This document shows positions 30,016 to 32,532 of a stretch of 32,532 nucleotides of DNA, one piece after another. The notes under the pieces were generated by a model. The model was not told where the DNA came from, did not search any database, and worked only from the letters and a program-made list of their open reading frames with translations. Position numbers and translations under genes: made by a program. Source of the DNA: Opitutus sp. GAS368 (GTDB lineage: Bacteria; Verrucomicrobiota; Verrucomicrobiia; Opitutales; Opitutaceae); NCBI GenBank assembly GCA_945903545.1, contig CAMDOO010000037.1:1-32532 (forward strand), read 5' to 3'. The first letter of the stretch is position 1. Each line of letters begins with the position of its first letter.

Positions 30016-30684
30016 ATGAAATACGTCGAGCCCGCCTGGCTGCCGCCCCCCGAGCAGCGTCGCACCGACTACTACGCCCACCTGCGGCGAGAGATCATCG
30101 AGGCCGTGCCCGAGGGCTGTGAGGTGATTCTCGATGTCGGCTGCGGCAAGGGCACGCTCGGCCGCTGGTTCAAGGAGAACGGCGTGGCTCAGGTTTGGGG
30201 CGTGGAACTGATGGCGGGCCCGGGCGAGGCGTCGAAGCAGTGGCTCGACCGCGTCGTGATCGGCAACGTGGAGCAGACGGCGCTGCCGTTCCCGGCCGGA
30301 TCGGTCGACTGCATCATCTGCGCGGACCTGCTCGAGCACACCGCCGATCCGTGGATTGTCGTCGCGAACCTGAAGAAACTGCTGAAACCCACCGGCTGCA
30401 TCATCGCGAGCATCCCCAATGTGGGTTTCCACCGGAACATCCGCCGCATGATCCGCGGCCAGTGGCTTTACACCGACGAAGGCCTGCTCGACCGCACCCA
30501 CCTGCGCTTCTTCACCTTCCAGACCATCGAGGAAATGTTCGCCCGCAACGGCATGGCGATCGAGGCCGTCTTCAAGAAAGTCGACGCCGGCGTGAACATC
30601 CGCGTCCTCAACGCCCTCCTTCTCGGCTACCTCCGGCACACGCTGTATCTGCAGTACATCGTGCGCGTGCGGATCATGTCCTGA
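30016..30684 (+). CDS. Class I SAM-dependent methyltransferase
   Basis: The 222-residue cytosolic enzyme has motif I VILDVGCGKGTLGRWF (37-52), binding SAM, an acidic ribose-binding residue Glu64 (WGVELM), ALPFPAGSVDCIICADLLEHTADPW covering motifs II to IV (Asp/His), and LLKPTGCIIASIPNVGF for motif VI. A mostly helical C-terminus follows. This is the methyltransf_11/23 type common beside glycosyltransferases, where such enzymes methylate sugars or lipid carriers; the substrate is unknown. It is divergent from the heptosyltransferase, with a 399-bp repeat-filled gap. ATG 30016 is taken as the start; upstream in-frame codons are repeat sequence. Confidence 0.85.
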   Translation: MKYVEPAWLPPPEQRRTDYYAHLRREIIEAVPEGCEVILDVGCGKGTLGRWFKENGVAQVWGVELMAGPGEASKQWLDRVVIGNVEQTALPFPAGSVDCIICADLLEHTADPWIVVANLKKLLKPTGCIIASIPNVGFHRNIRRMIRGQWLYTDEGLLDRTHLRFFTFQTIEEMFARNGMAIEAVFKKVDAGVNIRVLNALLLGYLRHTLYLQYIVRVRIMS

Positions 30685-30762
30685 GGGACGGGGTGAAAAA
30701 GCTTCGGACGGCGATTTGCCCTGGCAGGGAGGTTGCTTGCCAGAACGGAGTCCTCAGCCGGT

Positions 30763-30795
30763 CTTCTCTGCGCTCTCTGCGGTCTCTGTGTGACA
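30763..30795. repeat. Single arm of the CACAGAGAC-type repeat
   Basis: TCTCTGCGCTCTCTGCGGTC continues with TCTGTGTGACAC, matching one arm of the repeats at 28492 and 29825. No inverted partner is seen in the 197-bp gap between the methyltransferase and the PLP enzyme. Confidence 0.55.
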
Positions 30796-30881
30796 CCCTC
30801 CGAAAGCATGGCCGTGGTTCATGACGCGCCCCGCACTTGCCAAGCGGCGCGGCGGCGCACCAACCTCGCGTTTTCGCCGTC

Positions 30882-32381
30882 ATGTCGTCCATCGTTCCGC
30901 TTCCCCTTGGTCAGCGCATTCCGTCCTCCGTGCACGCGGTGTCGTGCAGCCTGCCGACGATGCGCGCGGTGCGGGGCTATGAGGAGAAGGACCCGGAGGT
31001 CGTTCGTCACCTGACCTCGGGGTACCCGCGTTTTGTCGTCCACCCGCTCCTGCGCGAGCTCGCGGAACATCTGGCCAAAACCAGAGGGCTCACGGGTCAG
31101 ACGCTCTGGCTGACCTCGTCCGCGCGGACGGCCCAGGCACTCGCGGCACAACTCAAGGATGTTCCGGGTGTGACGCTGCTCGATCCCGCCGTGCCGGGCG
31201 TGGCCCATCCGGCCAGCTCCGATGTCGCGGGCCGCGCCAAGGTTTTCCTCCAGAACGTCGGCGGCTTCATGTCGTCGCGTTGTGCCGAGGACCACCTCGT
31301 CCGCCTCGGGGTGCGTGCGTCCGCCGCGCCCGAGAAGCTCTACTTTGGTGATCCGCTGGGGGAGATCCACCGCGTGCTGCGCCCGGTCTTCCCCGGCTGC
31401 GCTCCGGCCGATCTGCATCTCGCGCACTGCGGCATGAGCGCCATCCAGGCCGCGTTCCAGGCCGCGTCCGCGTTGCAGGCCGCCCGGGGCCGCACGATCT
31501 GGGTGCAACTGGGCTGGCTCTACCTCGACACCATCGCGATCCTGAAACGATTCACCGCGACGCCGACGGACTACGTTCACCTGCCCAACATCTTCGACCA
31601 CGCCGCGCTCGAACGGCTCTTTGCCGCGCAGGGCTCGCGCATCGCGGGCATTGTTACTGAGCTGCCCACCAATCCGCTGGTGCAGACTCCCGACGTGCCG
31701 CGACTCGCGGAACTCGCTCGCGGCCACGGGGCGATGGTGATCCTGGATCCCTCGGTGAACTCGGTGTTCAACCTCGACGTGCTGCCGCACGCGGACGTCG
31801 TCGTCGCGAGCCTTACGAAGTACACCGCCAGCGAGGGCGACCTGACCGCCGGGCTGGTGGTGATCAACCCGACCTCGCCGCACGCCGCCGAGCTGCGGCG
31901 CGACATCCCGCCGTGGCTCGATCCGCTTTACTCGCGTGACCTCGCGCGGCTCGCTTTCCAGATCGGCGAAAGCTTGGCGGTGATGGCACGGATCAACGAC
32001 AGCACGCCACGCATCGTGGATTTCCTCTCCGCCCAACCTGCGGTGAAGGAAATTTACTGGGCGCTGCGGGGCGACTCCTGCGGCAACTATTACCGGCTCG
32101 CCCGCGGTCCGAAGGCGGTCGGCGGCATGATTACTTTCACCCTCCGCATCCCGCTGGAGAAATTCTACGACCGGCTGCGACTGGCCAAGGGCCCGAGCTT
32201 CGGGATGAAGACCACGCTGATCAGCCCGTTCATGTACCTCGCGCACTACGACCTCGTGACGACCCCCGCGGGCCGCGCCGAGCTCGCCGCGAGCGGGATC
32301 GATCCCGATTTACTCCGGCTTTGCATCGGCACCGAGCCGGTCGAGGAGATCATTGCCGCGCTCGCCGAGGCGCTGGGATAA
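30882..32381 (+). CDS. Cystathionine gamma-synthase-like PLP enzyme
   Basis: The 499-residue PLP-dependent enzyme is of the Cys/Met metabolism family. It resembles the longer cystathionine gamma-synthase form seen in fungi and some bacteria, with N-terminal PLGQRIPSSVHAVSCSLPT and HLTSGYPRFVVHPLL. The C-terminal half shows the PLP fold: AHCGMSAIQAAF (phosphate site), ELPTNPLVQTPDV, ILDPSVNSVFNLDV with Asp289, and VVASLTKYTASEGDL with the Schiff-base Lys313. It probably joins an activated homoserine with cysteine (methionine synthesis), though related lyases cannot be excluded. ATG 30882 was chosen; the frame is open 15 codons upstream. It is a single gene here, with no other sulfur-metabolism gene nearby. 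Confidence 0.85.
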   Translation: MSSIVPLPLGQRIPSSVHAVSCSLPTMRAVRGYEEKDPEVVRHLTSGYPRFVVHPLLRELAEHLAKTRGLTGQTLWLTSSARTAQALAAQLKDVPGVTLLDPAVPGVAHPASSDVAGRAKVFLQNVGGFMSSRCAEDHLVRLGVRASAAPEKLYFGDPLGEIHRVLRPVFPGCAPADLHLAHCGMSAIQAAFQAASALQAARGRTIWVQLGWLYLDTIAILKRFTATPTDYVHLPNIFDHAALERLFAAQGSRIAGIVTELPTNPLVQTPDVPRLAELARGHGAMVILDPSVNSVFNLDVLPHADVVVASLTKYTASEGDLTAGLVVINPTSPHAAELRRDIPPWLDPLYSRDLARLAFQIGESLAVMARINDSTPRIVDFLSAQPAVKEIYWALRGDSCGNYYRLARGPKAVGGMITFTLRIPLEKFYDRLRLAKGPSFGMKTTLISPFMYLAHYDLVTTPAGRAELAASGIDPDLLRLCIGTEPVEEIIAALAEALG

Positions 32382-32383
32382 AT

Positions 32384-32400
32384 CGGTTTTTTAAAAACCG
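32384..32400 (+). terminator. Possible weak terminator after the PLP enzyme gene
   Basis: CGGTTTTT and AAAAACCG form an 8-bp, AT-rich stem starting 3 nt after the stop codon. No T run follows on the plus strand, so strength is doubtful. Confidence 0.35.
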
Positions 32401-32532
32401 CGAAGAACGCGAAGGTCCGCGAAGAAACGTCAATCGGCCCTTGCTTCCGGCCTGCGGGTCTAAGCCAAGGAGGCTTCTTTCGGTCGTGGTACGTTTCGGA
32501 ACTGTAGGAGCGGCTTTACGCCGCGATCGGTC
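32399..32532. repeat. Right-edge intergenic repeats
   Basis: CGCGAAGAACGCGAAGGTCC (32399-32418) continuing GCGAAG is a short tandem-like repeat. CTGTAGGAGCGGCTTTACGC (32501-32520) with CGCGATCGGTC is a REP-like sequence whose GCGGC/GCCGC arms pair; it runs to the window edge. No gene is seen between 32382 and 32532. Confidence 0.5.

Noticed and set aside
29825-30795. Possible CRISPR array because of recurring CAGAGACGCAGAG sequence
   Set aside because: Copies are inverted and irregularly spaced without unit-length spacers, and no cas genes are present.
30819-32246. 475-codon antisense frame over the PLP enzyme
   Set aside because: Shadow frame; the plus strand has clear PLP-fold motifs and active-site Lys313.

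Overview
The window looks like a chromosomal segment of a GC-rich Gram-negative bacterium of the Verrucomicrobiota, most likely near Opitutaceae. The grounds are high GC, few recognisable Shine-Dalgarno sequences, two exported proteins built from the Ig-like plus 'NDNWGG' repeat modules that I associate with this phylum, LPS-type glycosyltransferases, and short dispersed repeats (GGCCGCAAAAAGGCGC and CACAGAGACACAGAGG types) between genes. This placement is inference. I see no tRNA, rRNA, transposase, phage gene or CRISPR array.

Region 1 (1-7530). An rmuC fragment reads leftward off the edge. Divergent from it is a tightly overlapping five-gene operon: a receiver-histidine kinase, a beta-ketoacyl-synthase homologue that keeps the active-site Cys but lacks both catalytic His residues, a 7TM histidine kinase resembling PrsK, a degenerate GAF/kinase protein, and an ANT(6)-like nucleotidyltransferase. 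I do not recognise this combination as a described system.

Region 2 (7531-14101). A lone ABC-2-type ATPase and a divergent BamE-like lipoprotein come first. A leftward cluster follows: an ApbE flavin transferase, an Ig/NDNWGG exported protein, a DUF3570 outer-membrane barrel with a candidate FMN-acceptor motif, a TlpA-like thioredoxin and a DUF4266 lipoprotein. It looks like an extracytoplasmic flavin/redox module.

Region 3 (14111-19224). A leftward run encodes SbtA (Na+/bicarbonate symporter), SbtB (its PII-like regulator), PurK (a bicarbonate-consuming enzyme), PurE and then SurE. A LysR/NhaR-like regulator is divergent from sbtA, with two abutting inverted repeats at its start codon. Placing a bicarbonate importer and its adenylate-sensing regulator with the bicarbonate-fixing purine enzyme suggests that HCO3- supply is tied to purine synthesis. 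I rate this the most interesting finding.

Region 4 (19182-25434). pnp and rpsO are in the classical order with a structured intergenic RNA. The pnp terminator lies inside the 3' end of the lysR gene. Next come an exported M64-type metallopeptidase, a frameshifted membrane/exported protein just upstream of it, and a DUF721/DciA-like gene.

Region 5 (25457-32532). Three family-2 glycosyltransferases and an ADP-heptose-type GT9 heptosyltransferase read leftward (LPS/cell-surface glycans). A SAM methyltransferase and a cystathionine gamma-synthase-like PLP enzyme read rightward. The gaps here are dominated by dispersed inverted-repeat elements, some of which supply the last codons or stop codon of the adjoining gene.
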